In this document: positions 31,801-44,336 of the stretch, piece by piece
Layout of the letters: each line of letters begins with the position of its first letter
Position numbering within the stretch: position 1 is the first letter of the stretch
Translations under genes and position numbers: made by a program
The notes under the pieces: model-generated
What the model was told of the DNA's origin: nothing
The model's input: only the letters and a program-made list of their open reading frames with translations
Databases searched by the model: none
Assembly: GCA_007449985.2 (NCBI GenBank)
Contig: VIIQ02000575.1
Location: forward strand, 900,792-964,791
Length of the DNA: 64,000 nt
Reading direction: 5' to 3'
From: Desmodesmus armatus
Taxonomy: Eukaryota; Chlorophyta; Chlorophyceae; Sphaeropleales; Scenedesmaceae

Positions 31801-34800
31801 AGGGCAATCATCTCAGCTCCCTGTACCTTGTAGGGCAGTGCAACTATGGTGGCTGTTGTGAAAGTCGTCCCCGTTGTGCCGACTCACTTGCTATATGATG
31901 TGCCGGTTCATCACCCAGCTTCTTTTGTTGCTGCGACGCATCATCGGCGTCAATCGCGCTGGCAGCTGTGCGGAGCTGGGCCAGCATGCTCATGGGGTCT
32001 GTGCAAAGACAGCTGCGCCTGCTGACAGCAGTTGAACTGCTGCGTGTGTCTTGCAGACTGGCAGGCTGGAGCCGCAGCCAGGTCGCACCCTGATGGAGGC
32101 CTTCGAGGGCAAGGTGAACAGCGTGCTCAACAAGGCCCGTGACGATGCAGGTGAGGGAGGGGGGGCACACATGGGAGGCCCGTGACTTTGATAGGCAGTC
32201 TGCAAAGCACCTGCCTCAAACCGCCTGCTAGCCTTTGGATGCACCACCGTGGGAGTGAGCATGATTGGCTTCTCGTGAGGCTGAGCGCAGAGCGCTAGTT
32301 ATTTGCGGCTATGCGAGTTGATTGGTTGTGAAGGTGCTGTGCTGTGCTGCGTCATGTGCAGGTAAGACCGCGCAGAACAGTCTGAACTGGAACAACAACA
32401 TCATCAAGATGGTCACCAGCGGGAGCAAGGGCTCCTTCATCAACATCTCCCAGATGATGGCCTGTGTGGGGCAGCAGAATGTGGAGGGCAAGCGCATACC
32501 CTTCGGCTTCATTGGGCGCACTTTGCCGCACTTTGCCAAGGATGACTATGGCCCTGAGAGCAGAGGCTTTGTGGAGAACAGCTACCTGCGTGGCCTCAGC
32601 CCACAGGCAAGTTGCGCTGCTGATGGCGCCAATGATGTTGATGGTGCCAACCTAGTCTCAGCAGGCAGCTTGGGTACGAAGTTGCTAAGATGCCTGCAGG
32701 TTGCTACATCGCAGCCGACAGCCCCGATTTGGTGCTTGGGGTGGGGTTGACAAACCTCGCATCACATATGAGCCCTTTGGCGGGGCTGTCGGCTGTCTCG
32801 AGAAATTTGCAGGCATGTGTGGCATGTGCCGATGCCTTTGTGCTAGCAAGCATACATGACATGCAGGGTGTATCATGCTAGCTGTGTCTTACATGAAGTT
32901 GCCATTCATGCCTGCCCACAGGAGTTCTTCTTCCACGCCATGGGTGGTCGTGAGGGTCTGATCGACACGGCTGTGAAGACCAGTTCCACAGGGTACATCC
33001 AGCGCCGCCTGGTGAAGGCCATGGAGGACCTCATCATCAAGTGAGCGGCCAGGGGATGATAATTATAATTCAAAAAGTATATTCTTAAGTAAAAAGTGCA
33101 GAAAGTATAATTCAAAAAATATTATTCATTTTGATAATTCTTTTTGGAACAATTATTGGCATGTGTAGGGGTGGAATGGTAGCCAGCTGGAGCATGTTTG
33201 CATGCGGAGTGTGCATGGAGGAGTCTTGTGCATGTATGCAATCATGTGTGTGTTGTTGCTGTGCAGGTATGATGGCACAGTGCGCAACAGTGCTGGCGAT
33301 GTGGTGCAGTTCCTGTATGGGGAGGATGGCATGGATGGTGTGCGCATTGAGGGGCAGGTGAGGCCGAGGCTGTGCCAACCATACGGCTGTTTGGAAGCTT
33401 GCAGGGCTGACACTCTGCCGGGTGCACAGCTGTTTGCAGCCCTGCAGGGTCGCTCAAGTGGCTTGCGCGGTTGGTACCACGGCACGCGCCACGTACTGCA
33501 CAGGATGGTGACAATGGGCACTGCTTTCTGGTGGCGCTGCAAGGCAAGCAGTTTGTAATGACGAGGTAGCGCCTGTGTTGAAAGATCTGTGTCTTGTAAT
33601 GGCTGCAGAGCATCGAGCACCTGCGCTGGGATGAGCGCAAGCTGGACCGTGTGTTCAACTTCACACACCTGCAGCCTGGTTCAGCCAGCTGGCTGGGCCA
33701 GGAACAGGTGCAGGAGATTCAGCACAACCTGGAAGTGAGGTGAGTCAGTCATCGACTCATCCACATAACGTTGTTTGGCCTTGCTATCTGGCAGCTGGCC
33801 CCCAGGTACAGCCAGCTCCTTTTGACAGCTGTAGGGCACGTCACTCCTGGCATCACCTTCGAACACAGTCCTTGCTCCTCAGTTCTTGTGGGTGTCCTTG
33901 TCTTAGCTCACCTGGCATCTTTGTGCGCGTCATACGTTTACTCTCCGACTGCATCTCCTTGTTCTGCATGTGTGCAGGAACCAGCTTGAGGACGAGTACC
34001 GGACGCTGCGTGACGACCTCAACATCATGCGCATGGAGACCCTCACCCACGGCAACGGCGGCATCAACATCCCAGTCAACCTGCGCCGCCTGATCTGGAA
34101 CGCACAGACACACTACAACTGCGGCCCCAACAAGGTTCCGCCGCCCGGGGAGCTGAGGGCTGTGGAGATCGTGCAGCGCGTCAAGGTGAGCCAGAGGGGC
34201 TGGGTGGCGGGTGGATGCTGCTGAACGATGGGGAGGTACATTTTGGTGTGTTGCCGGTGGTGCGTATGGCCAGCCTGGTTTTTGGCTGGATGAGGAGAAG
34301 GGCACGTCTTTTCTGCGACACACTCACCCGATTTGTGGTGTCAGTCAGAGTGCAGCGTTGTGTTGAAGTATACAGTGTTTACATCATTACATGTGTGCAG
34401 CTTCTCACACCCATCCCAGCATCATGATGTTTTGTTGTCGTTATGTGCTGCAGGAGCTGGTGTCAGCCAGTATCGACATCATCACATCATGCGCAGCTTG
34501 TCTCACACCCTTTTCTGCATGTTGTTTCGTCATTTTTGCTGCAGGAGCTGGCGGAGAAGCTGGTTGTGGTGGTTGGCAATGACGACCTGTCCAAGGAGGC
34601 CCAGCGCAATGCCACCACCACCTTCATGACCAACATGCGTGCACAGCTGGCCAGCAAGAGGGTGCTGGGAGAGTACATGTAAGTGGCTGAGGGGCAGTCC
34701 CCCTCATGAGATGTGATCCATTCCTGCTCCGAGCAGGAATGGATTTCCACAGGACTGAGTCCTGTGGAGTCCTGTGCACTTGTCCACAGAGGTCCTCCTA

Positions 34801-37800
34801 GGAAAGTGGCTTGAGTGCCAGCTGGTGTGCAGACGGTTGTGGGGCGCGCACTGGTGTTGCATGACTAGCATGCAAGGTTGCTGCTGGCTGCTGGCTGCCG
34901 TAGCTTCTAGTGCATGTCGGCTGGTATGTGTCGCAGAGACAGCAAGCTGACCTCCCGCCTCGCCACAGCCACAGAGAGCATGGCCGCTTCATGAACAGCC
35001 ACTGGCTGTTGGCACCAGGTGTATGCATCACCAGGAAAGTCCTCATCGCACACTGGCAAGAGAAACACAAGACGCTGCATGCTGTTGCCACACGCTGTGC
35101 AGGCTCAACCGCCAGGCATTTGACTGGCTGGTGGGTGAGATTGAGGAGCGCTTCAACGCAGCCCTCGCCAACCCTGGAGAGGCTATTGGCACAGTGGCAG
35201 CACAGAGCATTGGGGAGCCCACCACGCAGGTGTGTCTGCATGTCATTGGTTTCGTCACCGTGACACAGCATGCGCACTTGCTGCGTGAACATGCTTTCAA
35301 TTTTGCTGTTGCACCGTCCTGTCGCGTTTATCGTTGCACCCTTCCTGTCACGTGTACCCTTGTGTTAAACCCCCGAGACGACATCCTGACGGCATGTACC
35401 CTTGGCCGCCTGACGATGCTGCTGCCTGCCTGCAGATGACGCTCAACACCTTCCACTTTGCCGGTGTGTCGGCGAAGAACGTCACGCTGGGAGTGCCCCG
35501 CCTGACTGAGATCATCAACCTGGCCAAGAACATCAAGACACCCAGTCTGACCATCTGCCTGGAGGCAAAGCACAGCAAGGACAGGGATGCCGCCAAGGAG
35601 ATCCAGTGCAAGCTGGAGTACACAACACTGGCCAAGATCGTGGCACGCAGCGAAATCTGGTGGGTGGGAGCGACCTGTGCATGCCCCATAGGGTGTCATA
35701 GGGTGTGTGCTTCACCAGCCCCCCCCCCTCCACCACCCCAACCGCATCTGCAGCAGCTCTCCCGCCATCATCCTCACACATGTGGTGCCCTGGTGCCTTG
35801 GGACAGCACGGGGTTTGACTGGTGCTGCCAGGGGAGCAACCGTCAGGCCGTATGGTCACATTGGCTGGTACGGCTGCACCAAGTTGGAAGCTGCATGAGG
35901 ACCAGTGGCGTGGCGTCGCCACAATCATCAAAATCAGGACATTGCTCAACCTGTGCCAAAGGCTTACGTAATCACACTATTCACATCTGCTGTGTGCAGG
36001 TATGACCCCATCGCACCAGATGCTCCCGCTGAGACGGTGATTGAGGAGGACCGTGAGCTGCTGGAGGACTTCTATGGCCTTGAGGAGGAAGTGAACTTCA
36101 ACCAGCTCACACCCTGGCTGCTGCGGCTCATACTGGATGACCGCCTCACTGTGGACAAGAAGCTTGGCATGGGGCAGATCGCTGACAAGCTCAGGGACGA
36201 GTTTGATGTGAGTGCGGGTGTGCTGAACGTAGAGCTTGAGCGGTGGCCTGTGGTGTGATGGGTTTGGGGGAGCTGAGGGAGTGTGTAGAGGCGTGGCCGC
36301 AAGTAGGGTTGTTGCAGCAGGCTGGCAGTTTGGTTGCAAGCATGCACAACGTACTTGTCGTGCTGCCAGTGGGCAGGCAGGGAGGAAGGGTTTGCGTGAG
36401 TTTTCCAGCAGCAAGAGTTGTCTCAACGTTCCATGCGGTTTTGCGTTATGTGTTTCCATGTGCAGGGCCTGCTGGACGTCATTGCTGCTGATGACAACGC
36501 GCCCATCAAGGTGCTGCGGCTGCGCATCAAGGATGAGGCCAGCAACCAGGCGCAGGGCGCCAACATGCTGCAGCCAATGGAGGGCGATGACCCCTCCAGC
36601 TGTGCTCCGGTTGCTGATGACTCCACGGTGCGCGCTCATCAGAGGGAAGCAGTGTTTCTCTTGATACACAGCCATGTTTTTCAGGGTGAACCTGATTGTG
36701 TGTCTGTGTGGGGTGGTACGAGGTGCAGTTCAGCTGCAAGCTATACGGCAAAGTGCCTGGCTGTACTCACACCGCCCTCTGCGCCCATCAGCACCCAAGC
36801 ATCACCAGCAGCTTTTTTCCTGGAGTAGCAATTCGAGTAGCAAAGCATTTGACCATGGGTGAGGAGGCCTGAATTGAAGCCTGTGCGGGCATGTCAGGTG
36901 TCCCTGCCGTGCTCACAAAAGCATCAGGACTCTCTGGTCTGAGCTAGAGTGTGTGTTCTTTCTGGTTTGTTCTGTCATCTCCGTGATACAGTGAACGGCT
37001 GGCATGAGCTCTTGAGCTTCATAGCTACAGGTGTAACCTTGTTTTGATTTGGTTTTTGTGCTGGTCCAGGCTGTGACAGATGAGACCCTGAAGAAGCTGG
37101 ATGCCACATACCTGAGGGACCTAAAGCTGCAGGGCGTTGAGCGCATCCAGAAGGTCTTCCTGCGCCAGTCCAAGGCGTTGTTCCCTGACATCACCGCGCC
37201 CACTGGCTTCCGCAGCGAGGATGAGTGGGTGCTGGATACTGAGGGTGTCAACCTCATGGGGGTGAGTGTTAGTCAGTCCGTCAGTCTTTTTTGTTTCTGG
37301 ATTTGGCTGTGAGTGGTCAAAGGCAAGCCGGGCGTGCTCAGGGACGTGCTGGGCAGTGTGCCCTGTGCATAGGGCCTTTGCGTCCCTGTGGATGGAGGTG
37401 TTTGTCTCCACCACACCACACAGAGATCCACATTGGCCGCAGGGCTGCAGGAAGCATGTTGTGCGCAGTCGCGTGCAGACGCTCTGTAAAGGTTGGATTC
37501 ACTGCTGAGGCATGGCTGACATGTGCTGTGCTGTGCTGTGGTCTGCTTCAGGTGCTGCCTGTCCCTGGTGTGGACCCCACGCGCACCATGAGCAACGACC
37601 TGATTGAGATCATCCAGAACCTGGGTGTGGAGGCCTGCAGGCAGGCGCTGCTCAGGGAGCTGAGGAACGTGATCGAGTTTGACGGCTCATACGTCAACTA
37701 CAGGTGCGCTGTCTGCATGCTGTTCAGCAGCAGACACAGGGAATAGCCAGAGATACAGGGGCCAGAGTGGCCTGCAGCAGGTGTGGTTGTGCCTGTGCCG

Positions 37801-40200
37801 ACTGGACTAGGGCTGAAGGTGGCTGTTGGGGTCAGCGGCTAGTGTGGCAGCAGTACTCAAGTTGTGCACTGCACCTGCAAGTATCAACGTGCTAATGAAC
37901 CAGGAGTGCGACGTACGCTGCGAGGGGGTAACCTTGCTGTAACACCTCCCCTTGTTGCTCCACTGCGCTGCATACCTGTGCAGGCACCTGGCTATCCTGT
38001 GTGACGTGATGACCTGCCGTGGGCACTTGATGGCCATCACTCGCCATGGCATCAACCGGACCGACTCCTCTCCACTGGCTCAGTGCAGCTTTGAGGAGAC
38101 GGTGGACATCCTGCTGAGGGCAGCAATGTACGCGGAGAAGGACCGCATGATGGTGAGTCACACCAGAGTGAAATCAAACAGATGTTGACGCAAAGCCAGT
38201 CGAAGCACAGTGACCGGCAGGTGTGCTGCCGGGTGCAGAGGGCACTGGCAGCTAGAGGTTGGGCTGTGCTCTGTCAGCACAGCCAACATTAGGTGCAAGG
38301 GGCACTGGGCAACTGAGTCTATGTGTGTCCGCGCAACATGGGTCAGTAGGCCTTGTGCTGGCACCTGCAGCTGAATGATGCATAAGGTGCTCCAGAACTC
38401 CTTTCGGCACACTCTGTGGCTTGGTGCTTGGCGCTCATGCTGCCCCTGTCGTGTTTTGATGTCGTGCTGCTCTCAGGGCGTCTCCGAAAACATCATGCTG
38501 GGCCAGCTGTGCCCCCTGGGTACCGGTGCCTTTGACCTGCTGCTGAACGAGGATGAGCTGGCTGCTGCTGTCGACCTGCTGGCTGACGATGAGGAGTACG
38601 AGTATGGGGACGGCTACATGACCCCTGGGCGCATGACACCCGGACACATGACGCCCAGCAGGACGCCGCACTACACACCCAACAGGTAGCTGCATAGTCA
38701 CACACCACCTCAGGCTTGCAGCCTCTCACTGTTAGATGCTGGTTGGCACAATCTTGAGCAGGCTTTTGGGGAGAGAGCTGTACCTGTGTACCTCCAAAAG
38801 GTTGGGTAATATATGCATGACTGTCACACACTTTGTCGCCTGGTGTGCTGCCGTTTTTTGTTCGCCTGCAGGGACCCTGACCAGTTGATGGACAATGTGC
38901 ACTTCTCACCCCTACGGGACATCCAGTTCAGCCCAATGCGCGGCTCACCAATGTCCCCAGGCGCCATCAGCCCAGCTGCAGGTGGGGGCTACAGTCCCAC
39001 CAGCCCTGGCTACAGCCCAACAAGCCCTGGCTACAGCCCGACGAGCCCCACCTACAGTCCTACCAGCCCTGGCTACAGCCCCACGAGCCCTGGCTACAGC
39101 CCAACAAGCCCGGGGTACAGTCCCACAAGTCCGGGGTACAGTCCGACGTCGCCTACGTACAGCCCTACGTCGCCGACTTACAGCCCAACAAGTCCGACGT
39201 ACAGCCCCACGTCGCCAACGTACAGCCCTACAAGTCCGACGTACAGGTGAGCAGGGACCCTGCACAGCATGTAGATCCACAAGCAGTATCAGCATGTGAA
39301 ATTGTTGAACCAGGGGATAGCGGCTTGCTGTGTGAAGGCGTTGAAACAGGCACTTGCGGCTTGTTTTTGTGTTTGCTGGTTCGTCAGCAATACATACCAC
39401 TGGTAGCTCACCTTGACTTGTACTGCTTGGCTGGCTGGTGTTCTTGCAGTCCAACGTCGCCGACATACAGTCCGACGAGTCCCACATACAGTCCGACGTC
39501 GCCAACTTACAGCCCGACGAGCCCAACTTACAGTCCGACGTCGCCGACGTACAGCCCAACGAGCCCTACGTACAGCCCGACGTCGCCAACGTACAGCCCT
39601 ACAAGCCCGACGTACAGCCCAACGAGCCCCACGTACAGGTGGGAGATTGTGGTGCCAAGGGGCAGCTAGTAGCATATGCTTGGACTGACACTCTCGGGTA
39701 GGGTTGGCAGGCAGAGTGAAGGCTCCTTTGGGCATTGTCAGCTCATTGCTGAGGGAAGATCAACATCAAATTCACCTTGCAGTCCTGAAGGCCTTGCCCC
39801 AGCCCCCCAGTTGACCTGGCTTCCTTCTCTTGTGTGCTGCAGCCCGACGTCGCCAACGTACAGCCCTACCTCGCCGCAGTACAGTCCAACGTCCCCGCAG
39901 TTCAGCCCAACGTCGCCGCAGTACAGCCCTACGTCGCCAGCGTACAGCCCGACGTCCCCGGCGTACAGCCCGACCTCGCCGGCGTACAGCCCCGGCAGTC
40001 CAGCAGCAGGAGCAGCAGCAGCAGGTGCAGCAGGAGGGCAGCAGCAGGGCGCAGCAGCGAGTCCAGGGTACAGCCCTCCGGAGCCCAACATCAGCCCCCC
40101 ACATGGTGGGGCGCCTGCAGCGGGTGGCAGCGGTGCAGGGCAGCAAGGCCTAAGTCCAGCAAGGGAGGGCGAGGGGGATGACATGCAGCTTGATGACTGA
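25805..40200 (+). CDS. RPB1: RNA polymerase II largest subunit (RPB1)
   Basis: Forms half of the Pol II active centre and carries the C-terminal domain (CTD). I place 36 exons; the first is 25805-25894, the last 39843-40200, and every phase agrees, giving 5505 coding bases (1834 residues, close to plant RPB1). Landmarks: the Mg-binding [18 protein letters not shown] in exon 13 (30024-30192); the funnel block [19 protein letters not shown] in exon 20 (32362-32606); the bridge helix region [17 protein letters not shown] in exon 21 (32922-33040); the trigger loop [20 protein letters not shown] across exons 26-27. Exons 34-36 encode 29 heptads, mostly YSPTSPT or YSPTSPG, then a tail ending DDMQLDD. 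Oddities: several zinc ligands near the N-terminus are replaced; intron 20 uses a GC donor (32607). The ATG was chosen because [21 protein letters not shown] matches the family start. Confidence 0.98.
33056..33162. other. AT-rich island in an RPB1 intron
   Basis: About 105 bp of strongly AT-rich sequence with TATAATTCAAAAA occurring twice (near 33063 and 33105), in the intron between exons 21 and 22. The surrounding DNA is GC-rich. No coding content. Confidence 0.8.
34716..34768. repeat. Two adjacent perfect hairpins in an RPB1 intron
   Basis: ATCCATTCCTGCT (34716-34728) pairs with AGCAGGAATGGAT (34732-34744) across a 3-base loop, and TCCACAGGACT (34746-34756) pairs with AGTCCTGTGGA (34758-34768) across one base. 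They begin 38 bases after the donor of intron 25. Confidence 0.9.
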
Positions 40201-41073
40201 GCTGCTCTGTGAGGGTAGGGTAGGACTTGAAGTGGGATTGGTGGAAGCTTTTGGATGCAACGGTGGTGAGGGTGGCTTGTCCTGACAACAGGGTTGTTGG
40301 GGTTCCGGGGGGTAAACCACTGTCAGCTGTTCGTCCTGTCTGATATCGTCGGATGTGTGCCCATGCACCTTCAGTGCGCGTGGGTTGGGGTTGCCCTCTC
40401 GCAGGGTGCACAGTTCAGATGCAACACTGATTGCCCTGATGAGCTGACACACCAGCAGGATTCCACAGGCCAGTGGAATCGCCTGCCACAGGTTCCAACG
40501 AGCGGTTTCCTGTTGCAGCATTGTATCGCTGTCAAGGAGTGTGTGATGAGTGTCTAACTTGTTTGCATTTAGTGCACTGTCTTGGGTCTTGGTTAGACGG
40601 TGCTCTGGAGTGGCAGGCGCCCACAAGCCCAGGGTGGACAAGGGCGCTGGTGTGTGACATGCGCAAGCTGCCACTGGGGTGCCATCAATGGCAATATTGC
40701 TGAGTCTTGCCATTCGTCTCATGCTTGCTTGTAAAGTTGTGGTGGCCGTTGTTGTCCTGTGCCAGGAGCGCAGTGCAGCAGGTGCTCCTTTTGTGTGGGC
40801 AAGTTGTGAGCACTGGTGTCCCAGGTGATTACAGTTGCCATTTGTTTGAGTGCTTTGGTATCTGAGCCTGTTCGGATGCTCATCCCATCAAAAGTGTGCT
40901 TTGTCATCTTCTTTCAGTCAGTGCTGACAGCTGGCTGTTGCAAGCCAGCATTGCTTGTGCGTACAAGTAATCTGGTGTCGGTCAGCTGATGGGTGCAGTA
41001 TGTAACTATGCCACCAGATTACCAAAGGCACACAGCAGCAACACAATGCAAAACAAAAGCAACCCTTTCAGTG
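40201..41073. terminator. RPB1 3' UTR and convergent intergenic region
   Basis: The region lies between the stop codons of RPB1 (plus) and the hydrolase gene (minus), which converge. TGTAA, the usual polyadenylation signal in chlorophycean algae, occurs on the plus strand at 40730-40734 and would give an RPB1 3' UTR of about 550 bases. No gene was recognised. Confidence 0.45.
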
Positions 41074-42464
41074 TTACAGTGTTTTGTGCACCTTGTTCAA
41101 CAGCTCACTCAGCATATCTGCAGAGTGGTTTGCCACCAGGGAGAAGTGAGCCTCATCATGCAACAACCTCAGCTCAGCTGCAGGGATCTGCTGCTGCAGC
41201 CAATCGGCCATGTTCACAGTCACATTTACGTCAGCATCACCCTGGAATATGACTGTGGGTGCGCTGATGCTGCTTAGGTCAAAGTCCCAGGGCATAACTG
41301 TCAGCCGCATGTCGGCAAACAATCCCCTACTGCCCTGACAGAATGCATCAGCAAGCACGACAGGCAGGATCCTTAGAAACTTGCGCGGCTGCTGCATGAG
41401 GGCGGCCCTATCAGGGCGAGGCAAGGACACGCCCGCAAGCCACAGAGCTGCCTCCCCAACCCCTGTCGCTATCCTGTACAGCTGTGCACCACCCAGGCTG
41501 CCCCCACCGCTGCTGGAGATGTTGCCGGCTGCTGTTGTGTCAGCTGCTGTCATTATAGCTGAAGCTGCTGCTGAGGCAAATCGCACAGCTGGTGCTGCGA
41601 GTGCTAACCCGAAGCTTGTCAGCAGTGGGGCATATGCAATGCAGCTGAACCCTAGGCGGTTGAACCAGTCCATCCCTTGCACCAGGTGTGAGCTGCCGGG
41701 GCCAGCACAATGGGTCATAGAGGCTACTAGCCCAAGAGCAGAGGTGCTGTGGGGGTACAGTGCGGCACAGGCACATGCGTATGGGCCGCCACCACTGGTG
41801 CCGATGTGGATGACCTTGTTCAACTTGAGGTGACTGCGGAGTTCTGTCACGTCCTCTGCATAGCTGCCAAAGGAGCCTGCAAGGCAAACAGCATGTGGAA
41901 GCAGGCAGTGAGTCAGGAGGCAGCTAAAAAGAGGTGTGACATTGCTTGAATGCTATTTGTTTGTCACTGTTTTATGGCTCAAGGACTCTTGACCTGCAGC
42001 GGAGTGCAGCTGGCTGTACGGGCAGTATCCTTGCATTGGTGGCAGGCATGTGCAGCACCTGACAGGAGCATTGTGTACAACAACACACCAAGCTGGCATA
42101 TGCTGCTGCTGTTGAGATTGAAAGACTGCTGCTGCTTCAAGAGTGTACCTTGTAGGTTGAAGGTGGAGGCAGCGACACCGGGCTTATCAATGGCAACAAG
42201 TTGCACCCGCTGCTCAGCAGCTGCCTGGTGCCAAGCACCAATTTCTGCCGCGCTGCTGGGCCAGCCATGGTGGTAGATGACAGTGGCTGCTGCGGCAGCT
42301 GCTGTTGTCTCGTTGCTCGAGTCTGGCACCGTTGCCCGAGTCTGTGGCCACCCAGCAAGGTGGTAAGACAGTAGCCGGCCATCACGTAACTGCAGCAGCC
42401 GCTTGGTTCCCATTCTGTGCATGACATCTATGGTAGTGGAGCTTCGTGGTTGCTCCTCCAGCAT
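41074..42464 (-). CDS. Alpha/beta hydrolase-fold protein
   Basis: Probable serine hydrolase, substrate unknown. Exon 1 42464-42149 and exon 2 41876-41074 join in phase (STFNLQ to GSFGSYAEDV) for 372 residues. Exon 1 has the oxyanion-side HHGWPSS and the strand AIDKPGVAAS. Exon 2 has the nucleophile elbow HIGTSGGGPYA (G-x-S-x-G), a helical Ala-rich cap, the acid strand FQGDADVNVTV and the catalytic His in LLHDEAHFSL, so the triad is complete. The order and spacing fit the epoxide-hydrolase/haloperoxidase-like branch, but motifs alone do not fix the reaction. There is no clear signal peptide. An internal Met in frame at about 42422 (MHRMGTKRLL) is an alternative start. Confidence 0.85.
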
Positions 42465-42762
42465 AACAGCACACCAGCTCTGCAGTGATGCGTGATTGCA
42501 TCACAGGTGCCAACAGGCCTGCAGGCAATGCAGCTGCATTGCAGGTGTCAGTTCGGGAAAGGCGATTCAGGCATCGACAACGGTGCATAAGACACCGTAA
42601 GTATGTATAAACCTGCTGCACCCATGGGAAATCCCAAACATTGAGTGACAGATTCAGGTCAAAATGTGATCTGGATGAAACTTTGGACGGCTGGCTCACA
42701 ACCGTCAACTTTCGCCACCTTGTAACTCACTCTTTTACTTCATGCTGTAGTTCGGTGACATA

Positions 42763-43855
42763 TTGCAGGCGTTCTACTGCTGCGTCGCACTACTGCCACT
42801 CCTGCAAACTGCTACTGCCTCTATCACACCCCCCTCTGTCCAGACTTTCACAACCCACACCGGTTCCGGCTCAGTCCACACTGGTTCCACTTTCAGAAGT
42901 CTAGGTGGCAGGATTGCATGGGCGGAAAACCCTTCACAGGTCCTGGCGTTGGATTTGGTGAGGGCGCTTGACAGCGCTGTGCTGCTCCTTGCCTTCACAC
43001 CCTTTCTGCTGCCTGAACGCCCTGTCGGTGACATCTGGCTTTCGCTGTGGCTGCAGGGTTTGGCGTGGGGTGCGGGTTTGGCTTTGGTTGGGGCTTTGGC
43101 GGTGAGTCAGGCAGACAAGCTGCTCAGCTGCACCACTGCTTGCTTATCTCACCACCCAAATGTCTGGGGTAGTACTGCCGTAGGGATTCCAGCAATGGGG
43201 CTTTGATCACACACTGGGCTGTGGCCAACAGCAAACCGGTGGGGCTCTGCTGTCGTTGTGCTGCTGCAGGTGGCAGCATAGGCTTTGGCGGGCTAGGCGC
43301 AGGTGAACCAGAGCAGCAGGATTGACAGCAGTGATTATACCACAGTGGTCAGGATGATGCCAGCATACCAGCAGCCCCATCTAGCCAATGCACTACATTT
43401 GCTTCTGCAATCTCACGCTGGTACAGCAGCAGCAGTAGACCCTGAATGTGGGGTGACCCATGGCATTTGGGTGATCAATGGCTTGCACGTCATAAGCCCA
43501 GGGCCGCTGGATGCCGCCAATGGCCGCGAACGCACCATGCTCAACATGCAATGCTCGAAACTCCTGCATGCATGTCGTGCTGTGCTGAGAAATTTGAGCA
43601 GTCGATGCAAAGCGATTGCCCTGATTTCAGGTTGAAACAGTGTCTGGCTGCTTTGCTGTGCATGCTGCAGGTGGCGGGTGTGGTGTTGGCGCAGGACTTG
43701 GCTGGGGCTGGGGAGCAGCATGGGGCAGCAAGTACATCATTGTTGATGCCGAGTTTGAGTCAAAGGAGGGCAGCACGAAACCACATTGGTTGGCGCAGCT
43801 ACAGCAGCAGTTGAGGATCCAGAAGTATGAGAAGTCCCATGAACACAAGCAGTAA
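42763..43855 (+). CDS. Conserved glycine-rich protein of plants and algae
   Basis: Three exons: 42763-43101, 43270-43302 (33 bp) and 43671-43855. Exon 1 contains AWAENPSQVLALDLVRALDS, GDIWLSLWLQGLAWG, a pattern I know from uncharacterised glycine-rich plant proteins. It is followed by alternating Gly/Phe/Trp (CGFGFGWGFGG), then GSIGFGGLGAG and GGGCGVGAGLGWGWGAAWGS, and ends in a charged tail (KYEKSHEHKQ). The Gly-rich frame is one base off the upstream frame; the switch falls at the GGGG at 43067-43070, where one more G would join them, while the rest splices in phase. The true start may lie upstream. Molecular function unknown. Confidence 0.6.
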
Positions 43856-44336
43856 CTTGCAGTTGCATCCATGAGGTTGACCATGTGACCAGCCCTTTGC
43901 TGGCGAGGGTTGAAGCCACTGAACAGCATGTCAATGAGACGTGTATTGACTTTTTCTGGGTGGACCATCCCATGCTACCCCGCTTGCGCATTGTTGAACA
44001 CCCCACTGGGGAAGCAGCAGCAGCACTGCAGCCACACCTAACACACTTGCATCACAGCAGGGACATTACATCGGGGAAGAAACGCCAGTGCAAATGCAGA
44101 AAATCATTTGCTGCGCTCTGTGCCTATCCATGCAGTGCCGCTTCGCATACAGTCATCCATGAAGGCCAACGGATGGTCGGAGGCTCGGTCGGTCGTACGT
44201 TCGGGACCATTAACAACAAAATTTCAGCTCAGTAACCAGTTCCAGCTGACCTATAATTTGTTCAAAACGCTTGCAGCTCGCCGGTCGCCAGACAGGGACA
44301 CATCACCACATTTGTGCAAATCAGCCACACACAGCC
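43856..44336. other. Intergenic, no gene recognised
   Basis: Short open frames only; the longest (from 43885) shows no recognisable family. Probably the 3' flank of the glycine-rich gene and the promoter of the next gene. Confidence 0.35.

Noticed and set aside
38945..39735. Arg-rich open frames opposite the RPB1 CTD
   Set aside because: Shadows of the heptad-coding exons; the RPB1 frame is beyond doubt.
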